The notes under the pieces: generated by a model | What the model saw: only the letters and a program-made list of their open reading frames with translations | Database searches by the model: none | What the model was told of the DNA's origin: nothing | Part shown: one piece after another, positions 18,663 to 28,579 of the stretch | Position numbering within the stretch: the stretch's first letter is position 1 | How the letters are laid out: every line of letters begins with the position of its first letter | Source: Microbacterium sp. CSI-V | GTDB lineage: Bacteria; Actinomycetota; Actinomycetes; Actinomycetales; Microbacteriaceae | Reading direction: 5' to 3' | Assembly: GCF_001984105.1 (NCBI RefSeq) | Contig: NZ_MTQM01000009.1 | Location: forward strand, 186,001-250,000 | Length of the DNA stretch: 64,000 nt | Made by a program: the position numbers and the translations under genes

Positions 18663-19574
18663 ATGATCGTCGCAGACCACCTCACCAAGCGATACGGCAC
18701 CCGCACCGCCGTGTCCGACGTCTCCTTCACCGTCCCTCCGGGGCGCGTCACCGGGTTCCTCGGCCCCAACGGCGCCGGGAAGTCCACCACGATGCGAATG
18801 ATCGTGGGACTCGACCGCCCGACCGCCGGCAGCGTCACCGTCAACGGCACGCCGTACGACCGCCTGCGCGCCCCGCTGACCGAGGTCGGCGTGCTCCTGG
18901 ACGCCAAGGCCGTGCACACCGGACGCTCCGCACGCAACCACCTCCGCGTCATGGCGGCCACGCACGGCATCAGCCGCAGCCGCGTCGACGAGGTGATCGA
19001 GATCACCGGCATCGCCTCCGTCGCCGACAAACGTGCGGGCGGGTTCTCGCTCGGCATGGGCCAGCGACTCGGCATCGCCGCGGCGCTTCTCGGCGACCCG
19101 CACACGCTCATCCTGGACGAGCCGGTGAACGGACTCGACCCCGAGGGCGTGCGCTGGGTCCGTGAGTTCGTCCGGCACATCGCCGCCGAAGGACGCACGG
19201 TGCTGCTGTCGAGCCACCTCATGAGTGAGATGGCACTCACCGCCGATCACGTCATCGTCCTCGGGCGCGGCGAGGTGCTGGCGGACGCTCCGCTGCCTGA
19301 GCTCGTGCGGTCGTGGACCACCGAAGTCGTCCTCGTCCGCTCGCCGGAGCTGTCGCGTCTGGTCGAGGTGCTCGCACCCGAGGGCGTCACCGCGACGCGC
19401 GCGGAGACGGGCCTGGCGAGTCTTGCCGGCGCCTCGGCGGCCCGGATCGGTGATCTCGCCGCGCGTCACGGCATCCCCCTCCACGAATTGACCCCGCGCA
19501 GCGGATCCCTCGAGGACGCCTACCTCGCCCTCACCGGCGACGCGATCGAGTACAAGACGAAGGAACTCGCATGA
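18663..19574 (+). CDS. ABC transporter ATP-binding protein
   Basis: 303 residues. Walker A G-P-N-G-A-G-K-S-T (about 37-45), signature F-S-L-G-M-G-Q-R and Walker B L-I-L-D-E-P-V-N-G-L-D-P-E-G, with switch His in L-L-S-S-H-L-M-S-E-M. The form is that of the DrrA/BcrA-like export ATPases, with a C-terminal extension after residue 220. It powers the permease encoded next, with which it overlaps by 4 nt (ATGA). TAGCGT (18651-18656) lies 6 nt before ATG: leaderless. Substrate unknown. Confidence 0.92.
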   Translation: MIVADHLTKRYGTRTAVSDVSFTVPPGRVTGFLGPNGAGKSTTMRMIVGLDRPTAGSVTVNGTPYDRLRAPLTEVGVLLDAKAVHTGRSARNHLRVMAATHGISRSRVDEVIEITGIASVADKRAGGFSLGMGQRLGIAAALLGDPHTLILDEPVNGLDPEGVRWVREFVRHIAAEGRTVLLSSHLMSEMALTADHVIVLGRGEVLADAPLPELVRSWTTEVVLVRSPELSRLVEVLAPEGVTATRAETGLASLAGASAARIGDLAARHGIPLHELTPRSGSLEDAYLALTGDAIEYKTKELA

Positions 19575-20359
19575 CCACCCTCACCGCGCCCCGGCGCACC
19601 ACGTACACGGATGCCACGGCGGGCCCGACCTTCCTCCGCACGCTCCGCAGCGAACTGCTGAAGCTCACGACGCTCCGTTCGACCTGGTGGTCTCTGGGGA
19701 TCGCCGCCGCGCTGTCCCTCGCCATCGCCGCGCTGTACGTCTCGGCGTCCGACGGCGGGTATCCCATCCTCGGGGTTCTCCTGTCGGCGCAGTTCACGAT
19801 GCTCGTGGCCGGCGTGCTCGGGGCGATCGCGATCACCGGCGAGTACGCCACCGGGATGATCCGCTCGACCCTGACGGCCAATCCGCGTCGCGCCCAGGTG
19901 GCGCTCGCCAAGAGCCTCGCCATCGCCCTGCTGGTCGGTGCGGCGACGGCTGTCAGCTCCCTGCTCAGCCTCGCGGTCACCGTTCCGATCTCGTCGACCG
20001 CGGTCACCTGGTCGGATCCGACGCAGGCCGTCCTCCCTCTGCTGCTCGGTGTGCTCGCGATGATCGCCTACGCCCTCATCGGCACGGGCTTCGGACTCCT
20101 GATCCGCAACGGCGCCGGTGCGATCGCCGCGACCGTCGGCGTCCTCTTCGTCGCCCCGATCGCGGTCAACCTCTTCGCGCTCGGCGGGACGTCCTGGCAG
20201 TGGGTCGTCGATCTCGGGCGCTACCTGCCGGTCGCCGCGGGCAGCGACCTGACCGCCATCCCCACCGGCGACATCCTGCAGCCCGCCCTGACGCTCCTCG
20301 CGTGGGTCGTGGCGCTCGTGGGCTCGGGCATCGTCGTGCTGCGGCGACGGGACGCCTGA
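19571..20359 (+). CDS. ABC-2 type transporter permease
   Basis: 262 residues with six hydrophobic segments (about 38-60, 68-92, 115-140, 155-180, 188-208, 238-258), an N-terminal cytoplasmic stretch S-E-L-L-K-L-T-T-L-R typical of ABC-2 permeases, and G-E-Y-A-T-G-M-I-R-S-T-L after helix 2. Coupled to the preceding ATPase gene; together they make a simple exporter or antibiotic/lipid efflux system. A perfect terminator follows, so the pair is a closed two-gene operon. Confidence 0.9.
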   Translation: MTTLTAPRRTTYTDATAGPTFLRTLRSELLKLTTLRSTWWSLGIAAALSLAIAALYVSASDGGYPILGVLLSAQFTMLVAGVLGAIAITGEYATGMIRSTLTANPRRAQVALAKSLAIALLVGAATAVSSLLSLAVTVPISSTAVTWSDPTQAVLPLLLGVLAMIAYALIGTGFGLLIRNGAGAIAATVGVLFVAPIAVNLFALGGTSWQWVVDLGRYLPVAAGSDLTAIPTGDILQPALTLLAWVVALVGSGIVVLRRRDA

Positions 20360-20370
20360 CGGATCGGACG

Positions 20371-20417
20371 AACGACGGATGCCTCGATGCCCAGGTGGCA
20401 CCGAGGCATCCGTCGTT
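20371..20417 (+). terminator. Terminator of the ABC operon (contains GGATGCC word)
   Basis: Perfect 16-bp stem AACGACGGATGCCTCG/CGAGGCATCCGTCGTT with a 15-nt loop. The right arm ends at the -10 box of the next gene. Confidence 0.85.
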
Positions 20418-20429
20418 AGCATGAAGACG

Positions 20430-21674
20430 ATGTCCGTACTCGCCAGCACACCTGACCCCACGACGAGCCCGAGCGCCCCGAGCAGTCCGGCCGATCTCGT
20501 CCTCCCCTCCTCCTGGGCGTGGATCGGAGAGCAACTGCTCGGCTTCGGCGGCGTGCTCCTGCAGATCTTCGGGATCATCGTCGGCGTCACGATCGCGGCC
20601 TGGGTGCTGCGTCTCATCATCCGGCGCGTGGTCGACCGCATCGTCAACGGTGCGAAGAAGAACGCCCGGGTGGACGACACGCAGGCGCTCGACCGTTCGC
20701 CGCTCGCCGCCGTCCGCCTCGTCCAGCGCACGCGGACCCTTGGGACGATCCTTCAGAACATCGTCAACGTCGTGCTCGTGATCGCCGCCCTGGTGTGGAT
20801 CGCCGGGATCGTCGCGCCCGATGCCCTGGCATCCCTCACCCTGCTCACCGCGGCGATCGGCGCGGGTCTGGGCTTCGGCGCCCAGAACATCGTCAAGGAC
20901 GTGCTGAACGGGATCTTCATCGTCGCCGAGGACCAGATCGGGATCGGCGACGTCGTGGACCTCGGCCTCGCGACCGGGATCGTGGAGTTCGTTAGCGTGC
21001 GCATCACCCATGTCCGCGACGTCAACGGCACGCTCTGGTACGTCCGCAACGGCGAGATCACCCGCATCGGCAACATGTCGCAGGGGTGGGCCCGAGTCAT
21101 CATCGACCTGGCGGTCCCCGCGGACGCCGACATCGACGAGGTCGAGAAGGCGATGCTCACCGCTGCGAAGACCCTCGCAAAAGAGACGAAGTGGCGGTCC
21201 CGCATCATCGAACAGCCCGAGATCTGGGGGCTGGAGTCGATCAGCGGCGATGCCCTGGTGATCCGTCTCGTCATGAAGACCCGATCCGGCGCGAAGGACG
21301 ATGTGGCGCGGGAGCTGCGCGTGCGTCTGAAGCGGGCGATCGACGCGCTCGGTGTCACCCTCCCGCAGCTGAACTCGATCATCCTCACCGGCGCCGAAGG
21401 CGCGCAGAGCGTGCGCGGCGCGCACCCCCCGAAGACCAAGCCCACCCCCGTCGCCACCGCACCCGAACGTCCGGTCTGGCGTCCGCGGCGTAAGAAGCTC
21501 GCCGTGTCGGACACGGTGTTGGACGCGGATGCCGTGGCTGCCGAGATCGCGGCGGAGAAGGCGCGTCCGAAGAGGCCGAAGACTGAAGAAGCCGCACCGC
21601 GGGTCGACGACGGCGACGTGATCAAGCCCACTCCCCCCGCCGTGCGGGCCGACGACGATGGAGCATCCGCGTGA
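20430..21674 (+). CDS. MscS-type small-conductance mechanosensitive channel
   Basis: 414 residues. Two or three membrane helices (about 32-60 and 100-145), with the pore helix glycine/alanine-rich A-A-I-G-A-G-L-G-F-G-A-Q-N-I-V-K-D-V followed by the beta domain D-Q-I-x-I-G-D-V-V. These are hallmarks of MscS, which opens on membrane tension to release osmolytes. A long charged, Pro/Ala-rich cytoplasmic tail (about 330-414) is extra. TAGCAT (20417-20422) lies 7 nt before ATG 20430, favouring this start over ATG 20421. The stop overlaps the globin start (GTGA). Confidence 0.9.
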   Translation: MSVLASTPDPTTSPSAPSSPADLVLPSSWAWIGEQLLGFGGVLLQIFGIIVGVTIAAWVLRLIIRRVVDRIVNGAKKNARVDDTQALDRSPLAAVRLVQRTRTLGTILQNIVNVVLVIAALVWIAGIVAPDALASLTLLTAAIGAGLGFGAQNIVKDVLNGIFIVAEDQIGIGDVVDLGLATGIVEFVSVRITHVRDVNGTLWYVRNGEITRIGNMSQGWARVIIDLAVPADADIDEVEKAMLTAAKTLAKETKWRSRIIEQPEIWGLESISGDALVIRLVMKTRSGAKDDVARELRVRLKRAIDALGVTLPQLNSIILTGAEGAQSVRGAHPPKTKPTPVATAPERPVWRPRRKKLAVSDTVLDADAVAAEIAAEKARPKRPKTEEAAPRVDDGDVIKPTPPAVRADDDGASA

Positions 21675-22120
21675 GCGAGCCGATCAGCCTCTACGAGCAG
21701 GTCGGCGGGATGGACACCTTCCGTCGACTCGTCGACGCCTTCTACCGCGGCGTGGCCGAGGACGAAGTGCTGAAGCCGATGTATCCCGAAGAAGACCTCG
21801 GGCCCGCGGCGGAACGGCTCACGCTCTTCCTCGCCCAATACTGGGGCGGCCCCACGACCTACGGCGAGCGACGTGGTCACCCGCGCCTGCGGATGCGGCA
21901 TATGCCGTTCCACGTCGACCCCGACGCACGGGACCGGTGGCTCCGTCACATGCGCGCGGCCGTCGACGAGGTCGCCCTGCCGCCGGCGCTGGAGGCGCCG
22001 CTCTGGGACTACCTGGAGCGCGCGGCCCACGCCATGGTGAACACGTTCGAGACGCGCGGAATCGGACCGACCCGCGACGGGCGCGCCGACACCGGTCTGC
22101 CCATCCGTCCCGCCGGCTGA
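21671..22120 (+). CDS. glbO: Group II truncated haemoglobin (TrHbO)
   Basis: 149 residues. Haem protein binding O2/NO, proposed for detoxification or oxygen supply to respiration. Visible: Y-E-Q-V-G-G, F-Y at helix B (Tyr B10), proximal His in R-M-R-H-M-P-F, and Trp G8 in R-D-R-W-L-R-H-M, the group II pattern. P-M-Y-P-E-E-D-L and Y-W-G-G-P-T-T-Y are typical of actinobacterial GlbO. GTG start overlapping the channel gene by 4 nt, so co-translated with it. Confidence 0.93.
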   Translation: MSEPISLYEQVGGMDTFRRLVDAFYRGVAEDEVLKPMYPEEDLGPAAERLTLFLAQYWGGPTTYGERRGHPRLRMRHMPFHVDPDARDRWLRHMRAAVDEVALPPALEAPLWDYLERAAHAMVNTFETRGIGPTRDGRADTGLPIRPAG

Positions 22121-22200
22121 TCCCGCACGCGGCGATCCACCGGGCCGCACATCCGCCCGTCGCGGGCGAGCTGACGCGTCCCACCGTGACCGAACACGCG

Positions 22201-23040
22201 TCAGCGACCGAGGAAGTCTCCGAAACCCGGGATGTCGAGGCTCGACAACCGCTCGCCCCAGCCGCCGATCTGCTCGCCCGCTCCCGACACGGCATCCTGA
22301 GCCCCACCGGCCCACTCGCCGAGATCGGCTCCGCCGGCGAGGGAGGCGAGATCGACTCCGGATGCCAACGACTCGAGGTCGACCCCCTCGGCGAGGCCGG
22401 CGAAATCGACGCCCATCTGCCCGGCGTGCGCGAGCAGCGGCGCTGCGACGGCACTGACGACGGCGCCCCCGGCGACCGCGGCGAGGAGCCCTCCCGCACC
22501 GACGACGCCCGCTCCGATGAGGCCGCCACGGCCCGCGCGCGCCAAGATCGTCGACATGCGACCAGGGTGCGCAGCCTCCGCGCGGGCAGCGGTGCGTGCC
22601 AGATCGTGGGCGCTGTCCGACCGCGGGCGCTCGGCGGGCGCAAGCTCCGCATCCATCCGCTCCCGCACGTGCGCGCGTTGGGTCGGGCTCAGGCGCGTGA
22701 AGGCGTCGCGGTGGATCTCCTCGACGCGGTCGGGATCGGCCGTGCGCAGCAGATAGTCGTAGCGAGCGATCGCCGCGCGGTCGCTCTCCGAGACGGAGGC
22801 TGAACCAGCGGCGGGCGAGGCGGGGACAGCTCCGCTCGCCGTCGAGGACGGAGGAGGGACCGCGGGTGTTCCAGGTGTGGTCCCGGAGCGCCCGTCGCCC
22901 GTGACCGCGTCCGCGGCTGAGCGCACCACATCACGCCAGTCGGTGCGGCCGCCTCCCGCGCCCGATGGGCGAGACGGCGAGGATGCGGCCTTCTCGACGG
23001 CTTGAGAGGCGAGGGAGACGAGGCGGGAGAACGAGACCAT
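22201..23040 (-). CDS. Conserved membrane protein of unknown function
   Basis: 279 residues, four parts: an N-terminal low-complexity region (Ser/Pro/Ala-rich to about 80), a charged helical region with A-I-A-R-Y-D-Y-L-L-R-T-A-D and E-R-M-D-A-E-L-A-P-A-E-R-P-R-S (about 88-155), one long Gly/Ala/Val membrane segment (about 173-207), and an Asp/Gly/Leu-rich repeat tail (L-A-S-G-V-D-L style). Relatives in Microbacterium are sometimes labelled cation-transporting ATPase, but no ATPase motif is present. Function unknown. Confidence 0.7.
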   Translation of the reverse strand: MVSFSRLVSLASQAVEKAASSPSRPSGAGGGRTDWRDVVRSAADAVTGDGRSGTTPGTPAVPPPSSTASGAVPASPAAGSASVSESDRAAIARYDYLLRTADPDRVEEIHRDAFTRLSPTQRAHVRERMDAELAPAERPRSDSAHDLARTAARAEAAHPGRMSTILARAGRGGLIGAGVVGAGGLLAAVAGGAVVSAVAAPLLAHAGQMGVDFAGLAEGVDLESLASGVDLASLAGGADLGEWAGGAQDAVSGAGEQIGGWGERLSSLDIPGFGDFLGR

Positions 23041-23080
23041 GTCGGACCTTCGAACGGGCAGCGCGAAGCTGCGACGTCAA

Positions 23081-23132
23081 GGTCTCCTCCGCCCGGGTCG
23101 GACCGATGCGCCCGGAGACCAATCGTGGTCTC
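23081..23132 (-). promoter_or_regulatory. Two mutually exclusive hairpins in the leader of the 22201-23040 gene
   Basis: GGTCTCC (23081-23087), GGAGACC (23114-23120) and GGTCTC (23127-23132) can pair in two alternative ways because the middle segment is complementary to both flanks. It could be an attenuator-like leader or a palindromic operator (GAGACC-AATCGT-GGTCTC). No factor assigned. The rest of the 170-nt gap holds no gene. Confidence 0.35.
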
Positions 23133-23210
23133 GTGATGACGGAGGCATCGCGACGGGAGTACTCCCCCTGCACGGTTCAGCCTAGGCCGGCCGCCTATGG
23201 GACGGCTGAG

Positions 23211-23879
23211 TCACCCGCCGGTGGCACGCACCGGCGTCAGGCCGGAGCGCACCGGCCCGCGCACGAGCACGTGACCGCGGGCCAGGGTGAGACGCGTCCA
23301 GACCCCGCTCGTGCGCACGGCAGCCTGCTCCGCCCCCGCGATGAATCCGAGGGCGTAGGCCGTGAACGCCGTCCCCAGCGGGAGCCCGCCGAGTGCCTCG
23401 TCCGGCTGCCCCCACACCTGGGCGCGCACCGTGCGGACGACATCCTCGCCCGGATCGGACGGGAGGGCGTCGGCCACGGCCGCGATACCGTACTGCGCCC
23501 GGGCGGCGAGGACCGCGCTGTCGAGAGCATCCACCTCGGTCCAGCCTCCACGCGGTGGGGACACCCCCGCCCAGGCCGGGGCGCTCGCGATCTCGGGCAG
23601 GACGACCGCGGAGGCGTCGTCGGGTGCGGCAAGGAGAGCGGATGCCTCGACCACGAGATCGCACTGCAGCTCCGGGTCGATCAGCGACACGCGAAGGCCC
23701 AGCACGGTGGGCGTGGCATCCAGAAGCCCCCGGGGGGCGAGCGGGGCGGCCGTGGTCACGAGGACCCCGCCGTCGGCGCGGAGCCGCACCGTCCCGTCAC
23801 CGAGCCGGACGGCGCGGGAGGCGAAGGTCAGCAGGTCGGCGGCCGCCTGCGGGTCGGGGAACAACAGGCGCGCGGACAC
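23211..23879 (-). CDS. Conserved hypothetical protein (Microbacteriaceae)
   Basis: 222 residues, soluble, no signal peptide or membrane helix. It begins V-S-A-R-L-L-F-P-D-P-Q-A-A-A-D-L-L-T-F-A-S-R-A-V, and contains D-G-T-V-R-L-R-A-D-G-G-V-L-V-T-T and G-L-R-V-S-L-I-D-P. No catalytic motif was recognised. The GTG at 23879 has TAGTTT 7 nt upstream, so the mRNA is probably leaderless; the frame is open further but would run under the divergent thioesterase gene. Function unknown. Confidence 0.7.
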   Translation of the reverse strand: MSARLLFPDPQAAADLLTFASRAVRLGDGTVRLRADGGVLVTTAAPLAPRGLLDATPTVLGLRVSLIDPELQCDLVVEASALLAAPDDASAVVLPEIASAPAWAGVSPPRGGWTEVDALDSAVLAARAQYGIAAVADALPSDPGEDVVRTVRAQVWGQPDEALGGLPLGTAFTAYALGFIAGAEQAAVRTSGVWTRLTLARGHVLVRGPVRSGLTPVRATGG

Positions 23880-23931
23880 CCGCCCTAAACTATCAAGCGA
23901 CGCAGACCTCTGCGGCGGAACGGGAGTGAGC

Positions 23932-24810
23932 GTGACCGACGCCATCGACCCCGTCGCCTCTCTGCTCGCGGTGCTCGACCTCCGCGACGCGGGCGCACGG
24001 ACCACCGAAGACATCTTCACCGGCGTCTCGCAGCCCATGCCGTTCGGGCGTGTCTTCGGCGGGCAGGTGCTCGCGCAGTCCATCGAGGCGGCGTCGCGAA
24101 CCCTTCCGCCCGAACGCACGGTGCACTCGATGCACGGGTATTTCCTCCGGCCGGGCGACCCGTCCGACGGCGTCACGTTCTCGGTCGATCGCATCCACGA
24201 CGGACGGTCGTTCTCGACGCGCCGGACTCAGGCCTTCCAGGCCGGCGTCCCGATCTTCTCGATGATCGCGTCGTTCCAGGACGACGACCCCGGTCTCGAA
24301 CACGCGGAGCCGATGCCGGAGGGCATTCCTCAGCCCGAAGACCTGCCGCCGCTCGACGACGCGTCTCTGCACCCGCTGAGCCGACGCGCGATCGCGGACA
24401 GCCCGGTCGAGGTCGTGCACGTCCCGTCTCCGGTGTACACCGTCGTGGAGGGGCCGCACGTTCCCCGTCAAGCGGTGTGGATGCGCACGCGGCGCGCGCT
24501 GCCCGACGACCCGGCCGTGCACCGCGCCGCGCTCGCCTATCTCAGCGACCTCACCATCCAGGAGCCGATCCTGCGCGGTCACGGTGTGCCGTGGGGTACC
24601 CGCGGGCTGCGGGTGGCGAGTCTCGACCACGCCATGTGGTGGCATCGCGCCGGGCGGGTCGACCAGTGGCTCCTCTACGTGCAGGAGTCGCCGAACGCGC
24701 GCGGGGGGCGCGGCCTGTCGACCGGTCGCATCTACACGCGCGAGGGCACACTCCTCGCGAGTGTGGCCCAGGAGGTCATGGTGCGGGTACCGGGCGAAAA
24801 CGGCGCGTGA
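23932..24810 (+). CDS. tesB: Acyl-CoA thioesterase II
   Basis: 292 residues. Double hot-dog fold that hydrolyses acyl-CoA to free fatty acid and CoA. Visible: F-G-G-Q-V-L-A-Q-S (first hot-dog), H-S-M-H-G-Y-F-L-R-P-G-D, Q-A-F-Q-A-G-V-P-I-F-S-M-I-A-S-F-Q, and L-D-H-A-M-W-W-H in the second domain carrying the catalytic Asp, with S-T-G-R-I-Y-T-R-E-G at the end. GTG 23932 has GGGAG five bases upstream. The stop codon TGA lies inside the palindromic element that follows. Confidence 0.93.
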   Translation: MTDAIDPVASLLAVLDLRDAGARTTEDIFTGVSQPMPFGRVFGGQVLAQSIEAASRTLPPERTVHSMHGYFLRPGDPSDGVTFSVDRIHDGRSFSTRRTQAFQAGVPIFSMIASFQDDDPGLEHAEPMPEGIPQPEDLPPLDDASLHPLSRRAIADSPVEVVHVPSPVYTVVEGPHVPRQAVWMRTRRALPDDPAVHRAALAYLSDLTIQEPILRGHGVPWGTRGLRVASLDHAMWWHRAGRVDQWLLYVQESPNARGGRGLSTGRIYTREGTLLASVAQEVMVRVPGENGA

Positions 24811-24868
24811 GTCGCCAAGAATCGTCGCTTCCGGCTGCATTCAGGCGACAGAACTTGGCGACTCACGC
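24805..24868. repeat. 64-bp palindromic intergenic element, copy 2
   Basis: Arms 24805-24828 and 24845-24868 pair at 20 of 24 positions around a 16-nt loop. Ends are GCGTGAGTCGCCA as in copy 1, and total length is identical. Its left end supplies the last Ala codon and the TGA of tesB, and it separates two convergent thioesterase genes. Confidence 0.85.
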
Positions 24869-24880
24869 GGGCTCGCGGCG

Positions 24881-25400
24881 TCAGCGGCCGCGGCGTCGGT
24901 ACTCGATCGGGTCGCCGACGTAGGGGCCCCACGCGGCGCGCTCGGTCTCGCTCCAGCGGATGGGGCGTCCGCTCGCGGTGTCGACGAGCACGACGACGGC
25001 GGTCGCCCGCGCGTAGAGCACGGGCTCGTCCTCGCCGACGGGACTGAAGACCTCGAAGCAGATGTCGGCGCTCGAGCCGCCCATCGCGCCGATCCACAGG
25101 CGCACGTCGAGTGGACGCTGGCTGTAGGGAACCGGGCGGAGGTACTCGATCTCCTGCCGGGCGATCAGGGTCGCCCGCTCGCCGCCGCTTTCCAGGACGC
25201 TCATGTCGAAGACCGCGGTCGGGAGGGCCTCGCCCTCTTCGTCACCGCGCCAGAAGGCGCGCAGACGCGCCTCCTCGAGGAGCTTGAGCATCGAGGTGTT
25301 GTTGACGTGCCCGAGCGCGTCGAGATCACCCCAGCGCAGGTGGATGGGGACGTGCAGCCGCGCGGGCCCGGCCGCAGCCGGACCCGCGGGCGCCGTCGAC

Positions 25401-25408
<8 letters not shown>
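24881..25408 (-). CDS. Acyl-CoA thioesterase (YbgC/4HBT single hot-dog)
   Basis: 175 residues. I-H-L-R-W-G-D-L-D-A-L-G-H-V-N-N-T is the 4-hydroxybenzoyl-CoA thioesterase motif with catalytic Asp, followed by the long helix E-E-A-R-L-R-A-F-W. I-E-Y-L-R-P-V-P-Y and A-R-A-T-A-V-V-V-L-V-D give the other strands. It likely hydrolyses short or medium acyl-CoA. GTG start overlaps the ettA stop, so it is coupled to ettA; a longer start inside ettA is possible but unsupported. Convergent with tesB. Confidence 0.85.
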
Positions 25409-27080
<1,672 letters not shown>

Positions 27081-27313
27081 CGAGGACGTACCACCTTCGA
27101 TCGGGGATGAGGGCCGCGCCCGCCCGGTTCGCCGACTCGATCTCGGCGGAGCACCCGGGTGCGCGGAAGTCCCGATCAGCCTATCAAGGCCGCCTGTGCG
27201 GGCGCCGTCCGACGCGGGCCACGGGTGAGCGGAGCCACGGCGACGGCCGAGCCGCTCACGACGGGGTCACCGCCCGCGGACCGGCACCCCGGTTTCCACC
27301 CGGGACCGTGGTG

Positions 27314-27808
27314 TCACCAGTCGATCGCGCGCGTCTGCCCGATCAGGCACGCGCCGGTGGACAGCCCCGGCAGCACGGTGGCCACGGGGTCGCCGATGGA
27401 CGGGCCCACCTGACCGACGAGGCAGTCCTCGCCCCACCGCACCGCGAACTCGATGCTCTCGGCGGGGTTGCCGATCGTCGTGGCGTCGGGTGTGACCTGC
27501 ATCGCCGACTTTTCGAAACCGGCGGCGACGAGGGCGTCGACGTAGGCCCGCCCGGACACCTGGTCGGGTCCGGCCCACACCGCGCGCACGACATCCGCGA
27601 AGAGGGGGAGGTTCTCCGCCGCCGACCCGGCGGGGACGAGGGCCGGGACCGCAGCGGACGCCGAGGGAGTCGTCGCTGCCGACGCCGTCGCCGCGGGGGT
27701 CGCGACCGCCTCGGAGGGACCGGCGGGCGGCGTCGGGGTGCACCCCGCCAGCGCGAGAACGGCGGCCGCCGCCAGAACGGTGGCCGGTCGGGGTGTCAGG
27801 CGAATCAC
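27314..27808 (-). CDS. Lipoprotein with DUF6993-like domain
   Basis: 164 residues. A lipoprotein signal peptide ends in the lipobox L-A-L-A-G-C (Cys 23), followed by a Pro/Ala/Thr/Ser-rich spacer (24-60) and a compact C-terminal domain with two cysteines (E-D-C-L-V-G-Q, G-A-C-L-I-G-Q) that could form a disulfide. F-A-D-V-V-R-A-V-W and G-x-P-A-E-S-I-E-F-A-V-R-W-G resemble the DUF6993 domain of actinobacteria. TAGACT (27816-27821) is 7 nt before the GTG: leaderless. The 233-nt gap to ettA shows no gene. Confidence 0.75.
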   Translation of the reverse strand: MIRLTPRPATVLAAAAVLALAGCTPTPPAGPSEAVATPAATASAATTPSASAAVPALVPAGSAAENLPLFADVVRAVWAGPDQVSGRAYVDALVAAGFEKSAMQVTPDATTIGNPAESIEFAVRWGEDCLVGQVGPSIGDPVATVLPGLSTGACLIGQTRAIDW

Positions 27809-27847
27809 TCGCCCGAGTCTACGGACCGACCGCGCGCGCCCCGCCCC

Positions 27848-28390
27848 TCAGAACGGGGTCGTGTCGCCGACCTCGACGAGGGCGGGAGTCGACGTCCCCC
27901 CTTCGACGCCGTCCGGATCGAGTGCCCCGGCGGGAACGGACGGCGATTCTCCCGGCACGGCCCACGCATCGTCGCCGCCCTCGGACGACGCACTCGACGC
28001 TTCACCCGATCCGGCGGCGGAGGGGTCGTCGCGCCGGACGCTCCGACGGAACGTCGACGCGCCCCACCGAAGATCGTGTCCGACGGCGTCCGCGGTGACG
28101 TCGGCGCTGACTCCGCGTTTGGCATCGGTCTCCCACTCGCGCAGGCGGAGCCGGCCCGCGACGATGACGCGTTCGCCCTTGCGGAGCGAGGCCAGCGCGT
28201 TCCTTCCCAGTTCACCGAAGACCGAGACGGCGTAGTAGTTGGTGTGTCCGTCGATCCATTGGCCGCGTTCCCGGTCGAACCGGCGCTCGCTCACGGCGAG
28301 ACGGAACGCCGCGATCGGGTCGCCGCCACGGGTGGCTCGCTCCTCGGGGTCTCCGATGATGTTGCCGACGAGGGTGATGTGGTCGCTCAT
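27848..28390 (-). CDS. ssb: Single-stranded DNA-binding protein (paralogue)
   Basis: 180 residues. OB fold in 1-110: I-T-L-V-G-N-I-I-G-D-P, F-R-L-A-V-S-E-R-R-F-D-R, Y-Y-A-V-S-V-F-G-E-L-G-R-N, L-R-K-G-E-R-V-I-V-A-G-R-L. A disordered acidic tail follows and ends T-T-P-F; the usual SSB tip is D-D-D-I-P-F, so the partner-binding Pro-Phe is kept but the acidic residues are weakened. This suggests a second SSB, as in competence or recombination roles, not the replicative one near rpsF. Start ATG follows AGAGAGGA. A strong hairpin lies in its leader. Confidence 0.88.
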   Translation of the reverse strand: MSDHITLVGNIIGDPEERATRGGDPIAAFRLAVSERRFDRERGQWIDGHTNYYAVSVFGELGRNALASLRKGERVIVAGRLRLREWETDAKRGVSADVTADAVGHDLRWGASTFRRSVRRDDPSAAGSGEASSASSEGGDDAWAVPGESPSVPAGALDPDGVEGGTSTPALVEVGDTTPF

Positions 28391-28411
28391 GATGTGTCCT
28401 CTCTGGGTTCG

Positions 28412-28448
28412 GGCTCCGGCATCCGTGTGCCCGACGGACGCCGGAGCC
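28412..28448 (-). promoter_or_regulatory. Hairpin in the 5' leader of ssb
   Basis: 15-bp stem GGCTCCGGCGTCCGT/ACGGATGCCGGAGCC (one wobble) with a 7-nt loop, ending about 20 nt before the ssb start. It also contains the GGATGCC word. Could be a terminator for upstream transcripts, an attenuator or an autoregulatory binding site. Confidence 0.5.
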
Positions 28449-28579
28449 AGGGACAGAATGACCGGTCGGGCAGGTGGGCCGTGGGCCGCGGATGCCGTTC
28501 CGTGGAGAAGTCCGACGAACCGATCAGTGGGGAGAAGGAGCACCCCGGCGATGTCGGAGGCCCCTCGTAGCGTGAGGGC

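Noticed and set aside
22201-23040. Annotation as cation-transporting ATPase
   Set aside because: Only one membrane segment and none of the P-type ATPase motifs (D-K-T-G, T-G-D) are present.
23880-24194. Upstream extension of the 222-residue hypothetical protein
   Set aside because: It would run opposite tesB and lose the leaderless promoter fit.
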